64,000 nucleotides of DNA from Deinococcus sp. KSM4-11. Lineage in GTDB: Bacteria; Deinococcota; Deinococci; Deinococcales; Deinococcaceae. The DNA lies in the NCBI RefSeq assembly GCF_004801415.1, contig NZ_SSNX01000003.1, positions 372,001 through 436,000 of the forward strand, read 5' to 3'. The notes under the pieces were generated by a model, which was not told the origin of the DNA, did no database searches, and saw only the letters and a program-made list of their open reading frames with translations. Made by a program: the position numbers and the translations under genes. Shown piece after piece: positions 29,133 to 39,372 of the stretch (position 1 is its first letter; every line of letters starts with the position of its first letter).

Positions 29133-30084
29133 CGGTACCATACCGGCGCCGCGTCATGGCGAAGTCAGCGCCCTTGATGGAGTGGATCGCACCTGTACCG
29201 ACCTCGCCGGGCGTACCACTTCTCCAGTAAGGCGAACCGTTCAAATTCGCTCGCTCTCCAGGCGACAGCCCGCAATGGGCGTCCCACCACTTCACCGTTG
29301 TAGAGGGTGCCTGCGGCCCGTATGACCGCGGCAATGGGGTCGCGCGCCCCTACTGAGGTGGCCTGGCGCCGATGGCGGCTGTGGTGTGGCTCGCGCCTTC
29401 TACAGCGCACCTGGCCCGGCTGTCGCCGGCGGCCGTCCTGGGCAGCAACTTTGACGTGGAGCCCGTCGCGCAGGTGCTCGGCACGCCACTGCTGGATACC
29501 GTAGCCGCCTGGAAGGAACTGGAGGGCGCGCAGGTGATGCGCGGCTCGGGCTTCGAGCACGATCTGGTGGCCGACGCGGTGCTCGCGGCGATGCCCAGCG
29601 CCGTCCCGCAACTGCTGCGCAGCACGGCGGCCCGCGCGCTCACCGCCCACCATGTGCCACCAGCCCGTATTACCCGGCACTGGCACGCGGGTGGGGACGT
29701 GCGCGAGGCCGCGCCGCAGTTCGCCCGCGTGGCCGAACACGCCCGCGACACCTTCCGTTTCGGCGAGGCTGCGCAGTATGCCCACGATGCCGCTGACGCT
29801 TACCTTCGAGCCGGTCAGCCGGAACGGGCCGCGCAACTCCAGAACTTGGCCGACGCACCGCTCGCCTGACTGCACTTCGGATCACCGATCAACCCCTCGT
29901 CAGCCCAACCATCGCGCCGATAGTGGCGGCCCCCTCTGAAGGAGGACGTCGATCTCGCCGTGTGGCTCCGTCGGGCTAAGGATCAACGGTCGCGCCGCTG
30001 GCGATCTGGAACGACTGTTCGTCGAGCAGCGTGTCCTCGTTCGCCGGGTGGCCATTTTGCTTCCGATCCAAGCCGGGAAGGCGA
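29133..30084. other. Degraded region between lacI and the iclR-pca operon
   Basis: About 950 nt without an intact gene. A truncated regulator remains on the plus strand (29372-29869). On the minus strand around 29165-29345 one frame reads protein-like (PIAAVIRAAGTLYNGEVV), and another near 29976-30070 (LLDEQSFQIASG), but neither has a start or a family I know. It may be an old integration or deletion scar. Confidence 0.4.
29372..29869 (+). pseudogene. Truncated BTAD/AAA-type transcriptional regulator
   Basis: The 165-residue frame resembles the middle of large SARP/LuxR-like regulators: PAAVLGSNFDVEPVAQVLG, the winged-helix part GFEHDLVADAVLAAMP, and the start of a helical repeat (RDTFRFGEAAQYAHDAADAYLR). 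Full-length relatives have an N-terminal DNA-binding/BTAD domain and a P-loop before this and TPRs after it. Both are missing, and a TGA precedes the first Met by five codons. I read it as a decayed fragment. Confidence 0.6.
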
Positions 30085-30888
30085 TCAGCTGTGGCGCCGG
30101 GGCCGCACGCTAAGCCGCTCCTGCCCCTGTACGGAGGTCCACACCGCCTGGGTCTCCGCACCGGGCGCGCTGAAATACCCGAGCCGCTCGGAAATGTCGT
30201 GTCCGATGGCGAGGACGACCTGCAGCAACCCTGCCCGCTGTTCAGCAGGACGCTCCAGGGGCAGGCTGACACAGGCGGTGGCGATGACCTCGCCGTTGTG
30301 GTTCCGGACGCCCGCCGCGGCCGACCAGGACAGACCATCCTCATACACGCTGTGGCCGTCTTGGAGCACCTGCTCCAGAACCCGCAAGGCCTCCTCAGCA
30401 CGATCTGCCGGCAGGGCAGCTTCCGTGAGCACACGTTTGACCACATTCCATGGCCGATGCGCCAGCAGCAGCCGCCCGCTGGCACTCTCCAGAGCCGGCA
30501 GCACAGCGCCCACGTCCGGCAGGATCACGCTGTCCGCATACTGACCGGCAAATCGGGCGACGACAACCACCTGACCCCCATCGAACGCCGCCAGATGCAA
30601 CGCCTCGGCATGCCGCTGGGACTCAGCGGAGAGCACCTCCCTGGATACGTCGCGCCACGGCGTGTTGGAGAGGAGAATCTGACTCAGGGCGAGCAGCTTG
30701 AAGCCCAGGCGGTACCGGCCCGCAACCGTTCGGTGGAGAAGTCCCATGTGCGTCAGGGACGTCATCAACAGGTGGGCGCTTGAGGCTGGAATATCTAGGC
30801 GCCGGGCGACCTCCGTGACGCCCCATTCCGGAGAGCGGGTGGAGTACAGATCCAGCACCCGACGGGCCTTCTCGAACGTCCCCAGCAT
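30085..30888 (-). CDS. IclR-family regulator of the pca/pob genes
   Basis: A 267-residue regulator. An N-terminal winged helix (GVTEVARRLDIPASSAHLLMTSL-like, about 22-45) is followed by the IclR effector domain (about 75-250) with ASGRLLLAH and the ending loop SAAAGVRNHNGEVIATACVSLPL-like. It is the last gene of the pca operon, 38 nt after pcaIJ. IclR proteins PcaU, PcaR and PobR control protocatechuate and 4-hydroxybenzoate genes, usually as activators. TATGCT (30897-30902) 8 nt before the start may give it its own promoter. Confidence 0.85.
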   Translation of the reverse strand: MLGTFEKARRVLDLYSTRSPEWGVTEVARRLDIPASSAHLLMTSLTHMGLLHRTVAGRYRLGFKLLALSQILLSNTPWRDVSREVLSAESQRHAEALHLAAFDGGQVVVVARFAGQYADSVILPDVGAVLPALESASGRLLLAHRPWNVVKRVLTEAALPADRAEEALRVLEQVLQDGHSVYEDGLSWSAAAGVRNHNGEVIATACVSLPLERPAEQRAGLLQVVLAIGHDISERLGYFSAPGAETQAVWTSVQGQERLSVRPRRHS

Positions 30889-30926
30889 GAACCATCAGCA
30901 TAGAGTCAAACCTTGCGACGCTGGGT

Positions 30927-32276
<1,350 letters not shown>

Positions 32277-32313
32277 GCCCTGATCCGCTCCATGATCGTC
32301 GCCTCACTTGTGG

Positions 32314-33678
32314 TCATCTGTGCTCCTGAGCCGCCAGCTCGCGGACGTGGACGTAGTGGTCGAGCGCCCGCTGGATAAGTTCAGCGCTGACGCCCAAGGT
32401 GTGGGCTTCCGTGACTCTGGCCCAGTCGATGTCTGAACCGCGGGAGCCGAGTTGATCGCGCACAAGGGTGACAAGGTGGCCCGCGCCGCCTGCAGCCCGG
32501 CTGGCAGCGGATCGCACGAGTTGCTGGGCCTCGGCTCGGGGCATCACCTGGGCCAGCATGAAGCTCAGCGACTCGGCGAGCATCAGGCCGTTGGAGGCGG
32601 CCAGGTTCTGCGACATGCGCTCGGCCCGCACCTCCAGGCCGGAGAGCAGGCGGGCCGAGTGGGCCAGGGCCGCACCGGTCAGGCCGAGCAGTTGCGGCAC
32701 GACCAGCCACTCGACCTGCCAGCCGTGCGTGCCGCGCTCGTGCTCCTGCACGCCGCTGCGTGCGGAGGCGGCGAGCAGGCCGGCGCTGGTGCTGGCCGCT
32801 GCCAGGATCAGTTCTGCTGTGATGGGATTCTGTTTCTGGGGCATGGTGCTGCTGCCGCCACCCCCGCCGCCCTCGCCCACTTCGCCCACCTCGCTCTGCG
32901 AGAGCAGGATGACGTCCTGGGCGAACTTGCCGAGACTGGTGCACACGCCGGTGAGCCATGCGCTCAGCTCCAGCACCGTGTCGCGCTGGGCATGCCAGGG
33001 GGTCGGGGGCACGCTCAGGGACAGCTCGTCGGCCAGGGCCTGCGCCACGTCCAGCCCACGCTGACCCAGCGCCGCCAGGGTGCCCGCCGCGCCACCGAAG
33101 CTGACGGCGTACAGCCGCCCCTCCAGTTCAGCGAGCCGTTCCAGGTGTCGGGTGAGCGGCGTGAGCCACCCGGCAGCCTTGAGGCCGAAAGTGATGGGGA
33201 GCGCGTTCTGGGCATGGGTGCGCCCGGGCATCAGCGTGGCCGCGTGGCTCTGGCCCAGCCCGGCGAGGTGGTCTCCCACCTCCAGGAGCAGGCGCCGCAG
33301 CACAGCCAGGGCGCCGCGTGCGCCGAGCACGAAGGCCGTATCAACGATGTCCTGACTGGTGGCTCCGAAATGCAGGTGCTCGCGGGCCTCGGGCGGGAGG
33401 GCCGGCCGCAGCTGGGCGAGGAGGGCAGGCACGGGAACGCCGTCTTGCAGCAGGCCAGCGCTCAGCCGCGCCAGATCCGGCTCGAAGTCGGTGGCCAGGG
33501 CGGTGATCGCCTCGGCGGAGGCCAGTGGGATCAGGCCCAGCCGCGCCTGTGCACGGGCCAGGGCCGCCTCCACGTCCAGCAACCGCTGCAGGTAGGCGTG
33601 ATCGGTGTACAGGGCCGCCACCTCGGGCTGGGCGAACATCTGGCCGAAGAGTTCGGAATCCATCGGGGTCAGCGGCAC
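32314..33678 (-). CDS. pcaB: 3-carboxy-cis,cis-muconate cycloisomerase
   Basis: A 454-residue fumarase/aspartase-superfamily enzyme. The superfamily signature is GSSTMPQKQNPI (about 285-296), and HFGATSQDIVDTA is a second active-site segment. It converts 3-carboxymuconate to 4-carboxymuconolactone. I choose GTG 33678 because AAGGGAG lies 6-7 nt upstream; ATG 33663 is possible. It overlaps nothing and follows pcaG by 34 nt. It is longer than adenylosuccinate lyase-type relatives only by its C-terminus. Confidence 0.9.
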   Translation of the reverse strand: MPLTPMDSELFGQMFAQPEVAALYTDHAYLQRLLDVEAALARAQARLGLIPLASAEAITALATDFEPDLARLSAGLLQDGVPVPALLAQLRPALPPEAREHLHFGATSQDIVDTAFVLGARGALAVLRRLLLEVGDHLAGLGQSHAATLMPGRTHAQNALPITFGLKAAGWLTPLTRHLERLAELEGRLYAVSFGGAAGTLAALGQRGLDVAQALADELSLSVPPTPWHAQRDTVLELSAWLTGVCTSLGKFAQDVILLSQSEVGEVGEGGGGGGSSTMPQKQNPITAELILAAASTSAGLLAASARSGVQEHERGTHGWQVEWLVVPQLLGLTGAALAHSARLLSGLEVRAERMSQNLAASNGLMLAESLSFMLAQVMPRAEAQQLVRSAASRAAGGAGHLVTLVRDQLGSRGSDIDWARVTEAHTLGVSAELIQRALDHYVHVRELAAQEHR

Positions 33679-33712
33679 GCTGGACTCCCTTTGACTGGAA
33701 CGGCGCGCCGCC

Positions 33713-34339
33713 TCATGGCGTGAAGAACACGGTCTCGCCCTCACCCTGCATGCGCAGATCGAACGCGTAGGTGACGCCCGCGGGCAGTTCCTGGCGCCGG
33801 GCGATCAGGGTGGAGCGGCGCGCTTCGGGCACGGCGGCCAGCAGCGGATCGGTGCGGTTGTCCTCGTCGCTGAAGTACACGGCGGTGTAGAGATGGGTGA
33901 GGAGGCCGCGCATGCCCACCCACAGCCACAATTTGGGCGCCCCACCGGATACGGCGCCGGGCTTGATGGTGTGCACCTCGTAGCGGGCCTCCGGTGTGCG
34001 GGTGTGCGTGCGCGCGAAGCCTGTGAACACCGCGTCCGGCCCGTGGACATACTGCCCGAACGCGTCGGCCTGCCACACCTCGATCAGGGCGTCGGGAATC
34101 ACCACGCCGTCACCGTCGAAGACCTGCCCGGTCAGGCGGATGCGCTCACCGGGAACGCCGCCGGCCTCCGCGCTGAAGGGATCCACCGTGACGTGTCCCA
34201 CCGCACTCTGGTGGCCCTGGAAGCCGTGGATCAGGCCCTGGTGGAAGTACGGCCCCACCGTCTGGCTGGGTGACGGGCCAAAGGCATCCGCGGGAATATT
34301 GGAGGTCTCGGGCAGCAGGACAGGCCGCTCAGTCGTCAT
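33713..34339 (-). CDS. pcaG: Protocatechuate 3,4-dioxygenase, alpha subunit
   Basis: A 208-residue intradiol dioxygenase subunit. SPSQTVGPYFHQGL (about 23-36) is the alpha-subunit N-terminal motif, and ALIEVWQADAFGQY the core strand. The iron ligands seen in PcaH are not conserved here, as expected for the alpha chain. Its ATG overlaps the pcaH stop by 11 nt. It forms the dioxygenase with PcaH. Confidence 0.93.
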   Translation of the reverse strand: MTTERPVLLPETSNIPADAFGPSPSQTVGPYFHQGLIHGFQGHQSAVGHVTVDPFSAEAGGVPGERIRLTGQVFDGDGVVIPDALIEVWQADAFGQYVHGPDAVFTGFARTHTRTPEARYEVHTIKPGAVSGGAPKLWLWVGMRGLLTHLYTAVYFSDEDNRTDPLLAAVPEARRSTLIARRQELPAGVTYAFDLRMQGEGETVFFTP

Positions 34340-35060
34340 GGTCGGGCTCCTCGAAGGGGGTCGCGGCGCTGCCCCCCAGCACGATGTCGAAGCGGTAGCC
34401 CAGTGCCCAGCCCGGTTGCGTGAGACTCAGGTCGAAGGCGCTGACCAGACGGGCGCGGCCCTTCTCGTCCGGGATGCCCTGGTAGATGGGATCGTGGGCC
34501 AGCAGCGGATCGCCGGGGAAGTACATCTGGCTCACCAGCCGCTCGCTGAAATTCGTGCCGAACACGCTGAAGTGGATGTGGGCAGGCCGCCACGCGTTGG
34601 GATGGTTGCCCCAGGGGTACGGGCCGGGCCGGATCGAAACCAGGTCGTACTCGCCGCGGTCGTCGGTGAGCATGCGGGCGGTACCGGTGAAGTTGGGATC
34701 CAGCGGCGCGTCGTGGCGATCGTGCTGGTGGACGTAGCGTCCGGCGGCGTTGGCCTGCCACGTCTCGATCAGGGCGCCCCGGATCGGCCGCCCAGACGAA
34801 TCCAGCAGCCGTCCGCGCACGGTGATGCGTTCACCCAGCGGCTCCCCGTTCACCCGGGCGTTGCGGGTGGTGTCGAAGTCGTCGGAGCGCAGCAGCCCCC
34901 GGCCGAAGACGGGACCGCCGTGATCGCGCAGGGCGTCCGGGAGCGGCATCAGGAGTTCGTGCGGAGCGCGCTTCACGCTGCTGGTGTACGGCGGATAGAG
35001 GTGTGGCGGATGCGGCGACCCGGTGGATGTCTGGGCGGTGGGGTCGGCGGAGTGGGTCAC
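34329..35060 (-). CDS. pcaH: Protocatechuate 3,4-dioxygenase, beta (iron-binding) subunit
   Basis: A 243-residue subunit that cleaves the protocatechuate ring to 3-carboxy-cis,cis-muconate. The Fe(III) ligands are visible: Y109 (AAGRYVH), Y148 (GPYPWGN), H161 and H163 (RPAHIHFS). The GTG at 35060 overlaps the preceding pcaDC stop (GTGA) and has GGGAGGAG upstream, so the longer frame is not used. It is followed by pcaG with an 11-nt overlap. Confidence 0.95.
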   Translation of the reverse strand: MTHSADPTAQTSTGSPHPPHLYPPYTSSVKRAPHELLMPLPDALRDHGGPVFGRGLLRSDDFDTTRNARVNGEPLGERITVRGRLLDSSGRPIRGALIETWQANAAGRYVHQHDRHDAPLDPNFTGTARMLTDDRGEYDLVSIRPGPYPWGNHPNAWRPAHIHFSVFGTNFSERLVSQMYFPGDPLLAHDPIYQGIPDEKGRARLVSAFDLSLTQPGWALGYRFDIVLGGSAATPFEEPDHDD

Positions 35061-36205
35061 GGCTCCTCCCTGAGGACGGCCTTGGCGATGGCGAAGGCGC
35101 GGTTGGCGACCGGCACGCCCGCGTACACCGCGACGTGCATGAACACCTCGCGCAGGTCGTCTGGCGTGACACCGGTGTTGAGGGTGGCCCGCACGTGCAG
35201 CTCCAGCTCGTGCTCGCGCGGGAGGGCGGTCAGGATCGCCAGCGTCAGCAGGTGGCGGGTGCGGGTGTCCAGGTGTCCTCGGGACCACGGGCCGCCCCAC
35301 GCGTACTCGGTGATGAACTGCTGGAAGTCCCGGTCGAGGTCGGTGGCCTGCGCGGTGGCCCGGTCGACGTGCGCCGCCCCCAGCACCTGCCGGCGCACGG
35401 CCATCCCCCGCTCCAACCGGGACTGCCCGGGCTGCAGGAAGGTAAGCAGCCGCTCTGCCACCGCCTGCGGCTGCTCGACCATCGGCAGGTGGGCGGCGCC
35501 CGCGATCAGCCCGAACTCCGCCCCGAGCTGGTGGGCCAGGGCGCGGCAGGCGTCCGGCGGAGTGGACACGTCCTCCTCCCCACACAGGAGCAGGGTGGGC
35601 GCTGTCAGCGCGGTGATCCGATCCGTTAGGTCGGCGTCGCGCAGGGCCGCGCAGCTCCCCAGGTAGCCGGTCGGCGGCGTGCGGGCCAGCAGGGTGGTGT
35701 ACCCGTGGGCGTCCTCCGCGTGGGTGGCGAAGTAGCCAGGCGCGAACCAGCGCCGGGTCAGCTCCGGGGCCAGCGCCGCCAGGCCGTGTTCCTGCACCTG
35801 CGCCTTGCGTTCGGTCCAGCTGGCCACGCTCCCGATCCGCGGCAGGGTGTCCAGCAGTGCCAGCCGCCCGACGCGCTCCGGATGCGTCAGGGCGAAGGCC
35901 TGGGCCACGAGCCCCCCCAGGGAGCAGCCGGCCAGCGACACCGTCCCCAGCCCCAGGACATCCAGCAGGCCGGCCAGGTCGGCCACATGATCGGCCAGCG
36001 TGTACTCACCGTCCGGGGCGTCGCTGAGGCCCTGACCGCGCAGGTCATAGCGGATGATCTGGAAACCGGCGGCCAGGTGGCCGGCCACGTCATCCCAGAC
36101 GCGCAGGTCGCTGCCGAGGGGATTGAGGAACACCAGCGGCGGCGCGGCGGCCGCGCCGGAACGCTGGACGTGCAGGGTCAGGGTGGAGGTGGGGACGAAA
36201 GGCAC
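35057..36205 (-). CDS. pcaL: Fused 3-oxoadipate enol-lactonase / 4-carboxymuconolactone decarboxylase (PcaL type)
   Basis: A 382-residue fusion. Residues 1-255 form an alpha/beta hydrolase with nucleophile S95 in AGCSLGGLV (PcaD part). Residues about 258-382 form the carboxymuconolactone decarboxylase (PcaC part), with the motif ELELHVRATLNTGVTPDDL. Together they do two consecutive steps, 4-carboxymuconolactone to enol-lactone to 3-oxoadipate. AAGGAG before GTG 36205 sets the start. PcaL fusions are known in actinobacteria. It is the first gene of the operon. Confidence 0.92.
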   Translation of the reverse strand: MPFVPTSTLTLHVQRSGAAAAPPLVFLNPLGSDLRVWDDVAGHLAAGFQIIRYDLRGQGLSDAPDGEYTLADHVADLAGLLDVLGLGTVSLAGCSLGGLVAQAFALTHPERVGRLALLDTLPRIGSVASWTERKAQVQEHGLAALAPELTRRWFAPGYFATHAEDAHGYTTLLARTPPTGYLGSCAALRDADLTDRITALTAPTLLLCGEEDVSTPPDACRALAHQLGAEFGLIAGAAHLPMVEQPQAVAERLLTFLQPGQSRLERGMAVRRQVLGAAHVDRATAQATDLDRDFQQFITEYAWGGPWSRGHLDTRTRHLLTLAILTALPREHELELHVRATLNTGVTPDDLREVFMHVAVYAGVPVANRAFAIAKAVLREEP

Positions 36206-36273
36206 AGGACTCCTTGGGCTGAACCGGGCGGCGCCGCGCGGGCGGAGGCGTGATGCACAACGGGCTGGGCTCC

Positions 36274-36362
36274 AGTGTCCGGTCTGACCCCGGTGGTGAC
36301 AAGCCGGCCATTCAGCATTCCTGAATGCCTGGCTTGTCCCGGCCGAATACGCGACGCACAGT
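36274..36362. promoter_or_regulatory. Divergent pca/pobA promoters around a 41-bp symmetrical dyad
   Basis: The dyad GACAAGCC-N3-CATTCAG-N5-CTGAATG-N3-GGCTTGTC (36298-36338) is centred at 36318. The leftward promoter has -35 TTGTCA (36297-36302), 17 nt, -10 GACACT (36274-36279) on the minus strand. The rightward promoter has -35 TTGTCC (36334-36339), 17 nt, -10 CACAGT (36357-36362). Both -35 boxes are 6 nt from the inner palindrome (36309-36327), a class of position suited to an activator. Confidence 0.75.
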
Positions 36363-36433
36363 GAAGGACGCCCCGACCCGGCGCCAGCCAGACTGGCCAC
36401 CACTCCATCCATCATCCGTGCCACAGGAGTTGC

Positions 36434-37621
36434 ATGACCCACCCCACCCGCACCCAGGTCGTGATCGTCGGCGCCGGCCCCGCCGGCCTGTTTCTGGCCC
36501 ATCTGCTGCACCGCCAGGGCATCGAGAGCGTCATCCTGGACATTCGCACCCGCGAGGAGATCGAGCAGACCATCCGGGCCGGGGTCCTTGAGCAGTGGAC
36601 GGCCGACCTCATGCGCGACCTGGGCCTGGGCGAGCGCCTCGACCGGGAGGCCCACGTCCACAGCGGGATCAGCCTCCAGTACGGCCGCGAGCGCTGTCAT
36701 CTCGACCTGGAAGAGCTGACCGGCGGCAAACGCGTCACCGTCTATCCCCAGCACGAGGTGCTGCGTGACCTCATCGCCGGCCACGTTGAGCAGGGCGGGC
36801 AGATCCACTTCGGGGTTCAGGACGTCGATCTGAGCCGCGCGACCGACGACCGCCCGCAGGTGACGTTCCGGCGCCGCGCAGGGAGTCCCCCGGAGACGCT
36901 CGAGGGCAACTTCGTGGTCGGCTGTGACGGATCCCAGGGCCACAGCCGTCAGTACATCGAGGGCCGTATCGAGTACCACAAGCTCTACCCCTTCGGCTGG
37001 CTGGGCATCCTGGTGGAAGCGCCGCCCTCGTACCACGAACTGGTCTATGCCCGCCACGAGCGGGGCTTCGCGCTGCTCAGCACCCGCTCGGACACGGTAC
37101 AGCGCATGTACATCCAGTGCGAACCGACTGAGGACATCGCTGCGTATCCCGACGAGCGCATCTGGCAGGAACTGCAGACCCGACTTGCCATGGACGGCTG
37201 GCAGCTTACCGAGGGGCGCATCTTCCAGAAGGGAGTGGTAGGACTGCGCAGCTTCGTGACCGACCGCATGCAGCGCGGCCCGCTGTTCATCGCCGGCGAC
37301 GCCGCACACATCGTGCCGCCGACCGGCGCGAAAGGCCTGAACCTCGCCGTGGCCGACGCCGTGTACCTGTTCCGGGGCCTCGAGCAGCACTACGCCGGCG
37401 GCGGGCGTGCCCGGCTGGACGCCTACACCGACACCTGCCTGCGCCGCGTGTGGCGGGCCGAGCGCTTCAGCTGGTACATGACGACCCTGCTGCACGTGAA
37501 CCCCGAGGAGAACGCCTTCGAGCAGCGCATCCACATGGCCGACCTGGAGTACGTGACCTCCTCACGCGCGGCGGCGACGGCCCTAGCCGAGAACTACGTG
37601 GGGTTGCCGCTGGACGGCTGA
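36434..37621 (+). CDS. pobA: 4-hydroxybenzoate 3-monooxygenase
   Basis: A 395-residue flavoprotein that makes protocatechuate from 4-hydroxybenzoate using NAD(P)H and O2. The FAD dinucleotide motif is VGAGPAGL (about 12-19), the DG fold VVGCDGSQG lies in the middle, and GDAAHIVPPTGAKGLN (about 285-300) is the second FAD motif. Length matches PobA (~394). AGGAG lies 5 nt before the ATG. It is divergent from pcaL, and its product feeds that operon. Confidence 0.95.
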   Translation: MTHPTRTQVVIVGAGPAGLFLAHLLHRQGIESVILDIRTREEIEQTIRAGVLEQWTADLMRDLGLGERLDREAHVHSGISLQYGRERCHLDLEELTGGKRVTVYPQHEVLRDLIAGHVEQGGQIHFGVQDVDLSRATDDRPQVTFRRRAGSPPETLEGNFVVGCDGSQGHSRQYIEGRIEYHKLYPFGWLGILVEAPPSYHELVYARHERGFALLSTRSDTVQRMYIQCEPTEDIAAYPDERIWQELQTRLAMDGWQLTEGRIFQKGVVGLRSFVTDRMQRGPLFIAGDAAHIVPPTGAKGLNLAVADAVYLFRGLEQHYAGGGRARLDAYTDTCLRRVWRAERFSWYMTTLLHVNPEENAFEQRIHMADLEYVTSSRAAATALAENYVGLPLDG

Positions 37622-37684
37622 ACTGGATCGGCGCCCTGCACACAAACAAGGCACGCAAGTCTTCCTGACGCAGGCTCACAAAGG

Positions 37685-37709
37685 AAAAACCCCCTCTAGG
37701 AGGGAGTTT
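37685..37709. terminator. Bidirectional terminator between pobA and the tRNA cluster
   Basis: A hairpin with about nine paired positions and a 3-nt CTA/TAG loop. On the minus strand it ends GGGGGTTTTT after the tRNA-Arg gene. On the plus strand the arm is followed by GAGTTTGT. It can serve both pobA and the tRNAs. Confidence 0.7.
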
Positions 37710-37712
37710 GTC

Positions 37713-37791
<79 letters not shown>

Positions 37792-37812
37792 CGGTACTGC
37801 TCGGGTGGTGCG

Positions 37813-37904
<92 letters not shown>

Positions 37905-37928
37905 AGTCAGGAGCACCGTGTTGTCATC

Positions 37929-38016
<88 letters not shown>

Positions 38017-38090
38017 AGGTCTGGCGGGCGCACGACAGCAAAGGGGCTGCGGAAGTGCGAAGGGAAGTATAGGCACGACCCCTGATGTTG

Positions 38091-39332
38091 TCAACGCTTG
38101 CGCCTGACCGCGCAGGTGATGGCTGCAAGCACGAGCAACAGCCAGGGGAATGGCCTTGCCTGCGGTACTTTTCCGCTCAGGAGGGCACTCAGGGCGAGTT
38201 CGTGCGCGGTGCGGGACGGTGTACTCAGGGTGGTGGCGGACAGCGTCAGATCCGCGTGGAGGACGGCGGTGAGGTAGGCATTCTCGCGCGGGTGGCCGCT
38301 GTGCGCGGCGAGCTGCTGGCCCACGCGTCGCAGGTGTTCGGCGTTGCCGTCGTCGACCCAGGGGGCCAGCGCCAGAAACCCGGGCCGGGGGGTGGTCATG
38401 ACGTAGCTGCGCGGCTGCAGCGCTTCCCGTGGGGGGCCGGTAATGGCACTCTGCCCGTCGAAGGTCAGGTCAAGGAGGTTGCCGACCACCATGGGGTTCA
38501 CGGCGTAGCGGATCACGCCGCCGCGGGCGGTGACAGCCCAGCTGGAGTCCAGCCAGGCCTGCGGCTGGTCGCGAATCTCGTCCGGGTCGGGGGGAAGGCC
38601 GTCCGGGCCAGTCCAGGGGGCCCCGTTTGCGTCGGGTTGCAGCATGATCGTGCAGCCCTGCGCGTCCAGGCGCCCGATGATGTCTGGCCGGAAGGCGTCG
38701 AGGCTGATGGCGACGCCCAAGTCGCCGACCGGCGTGGGAAACACCCGCAGTTCGTCAAGCTGGCCGGGTGTGAGGTCGACCCCGCCGGCCTCCTCGGACG
38801 GGGTGAGATGCACCTTGTCCGTTGCGCCGATCAGGGTGCCGTCCGGCGCGAGGAGCACGGTCTGGTTGGTCAGCGTCCCCGGTTCGCGCCGCAGCCGGCG
38901 GCCCTCCAGGCGGTAGCGGGGCGTGGGGGCCGAACCGCAGCACAGGTACACGCCGTACTCGCGGGCCAGGTCACGGCAGGTGTGCAGGTACAGGCGCAGG
39001 TTCGCGTCGCTGTCCGCGAGTTGCAGGGCCCGCACGGGCGACACGCGCTCACGCAGCAGCACCGGCAGGGTGCGGGGCAGACGGGCCAGGAACAGGGCGC
39101 CCGCCACCCGCTCGAAGGTTCGCAGGCCCAGGGCCCAGCGGCCGCCGCGCAGCACCAGGGGCAGGCCGTTGAGTTCCGTCAGGACGACCAGCGTCGGGCG
39201 ATCCCCGGCCAGGTGGGGGCGGGCGGCCTCCAACTGAGCGCGCATCCAGGCGCGAAAGGCGGCGGCGGACGTGAAGTCCGTGGCGTGCCACTTGGGCTGC
39301 ACGGCGATCACGCGGAACGTTCGGGAGGACAT
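38091..39332 (-). CDS. Nitrilase-fold protein with Ser in place of the catalytic Cys
   Basis: A 413-residue carbon-nitrogen hydrolase-fold protein with a C-terminal membrane anchor (FPWLLLVLAAITCAV then RRKR). The triad positions read E53 (LTELNG), K173 (DKVHLTPSE) and S210 (LGVAISLDAFRPD), where active enzymes have Cys. The substitution would abolish standard amidase or nitrilase chemistry, so it may be a binding protein or use Ser. TACCCT lies 7 nt before the start (leaderless). It is divergent from pxpB. The family is clear; the function is not. Confidence 0.75.
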   Translation of the reverse strand: MSSRTFRVIAVQPKWHATDFTSAAAFRAWMRAQLEAARPHLAGDRPTLVVLTELNGLPLVLRGGRWALGLRTFERVAGALFLARLPRTLPVLLRERVSPVRALQLADSDANLRLYLHTCRDLAREYGVYLCCGSAPTPRYRLEGRRLRREPGTLTNQTVLLAPDGTLIGATDKVHLTPSEEAGGVDLTPGQLDELRVFPTPVGDLGVAISLDAFRPDIIGRLDAQGCTIMLQPDANGAPWTGPDGLPPDPDEIRDQPQAWLDSSWAVTARGGVIRYAVNPMVVGNLLDLTFDGQSAITGPPREALQPRSYVMTTPRPGFLALAPWVDDGNAEHLRRVGQQLAAHSGHPRENAYLTAVLHADLTLSATTLSTPSRTAHELALSALLSGKVPQARPFPWLLLVLAAITCAVRRKR

Positions 39333-39372
39333 CCCGGTCAGGGTAGCGGGCCACGCATGAAATCATGACCGT

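Noticed and set aside
29125..29345. Possible transposase fragment on the minus strand
   Set aside because: No catalytic motif, terminal inverted repeats or target duplication seen.
35057..37534. 825-codon minus frame through pobA as one large pcaL
   Set aside because: The N-terminal part is antisense to pobA. GTG 36205 with AAGGAG begins the alpha/beta hydrolase.
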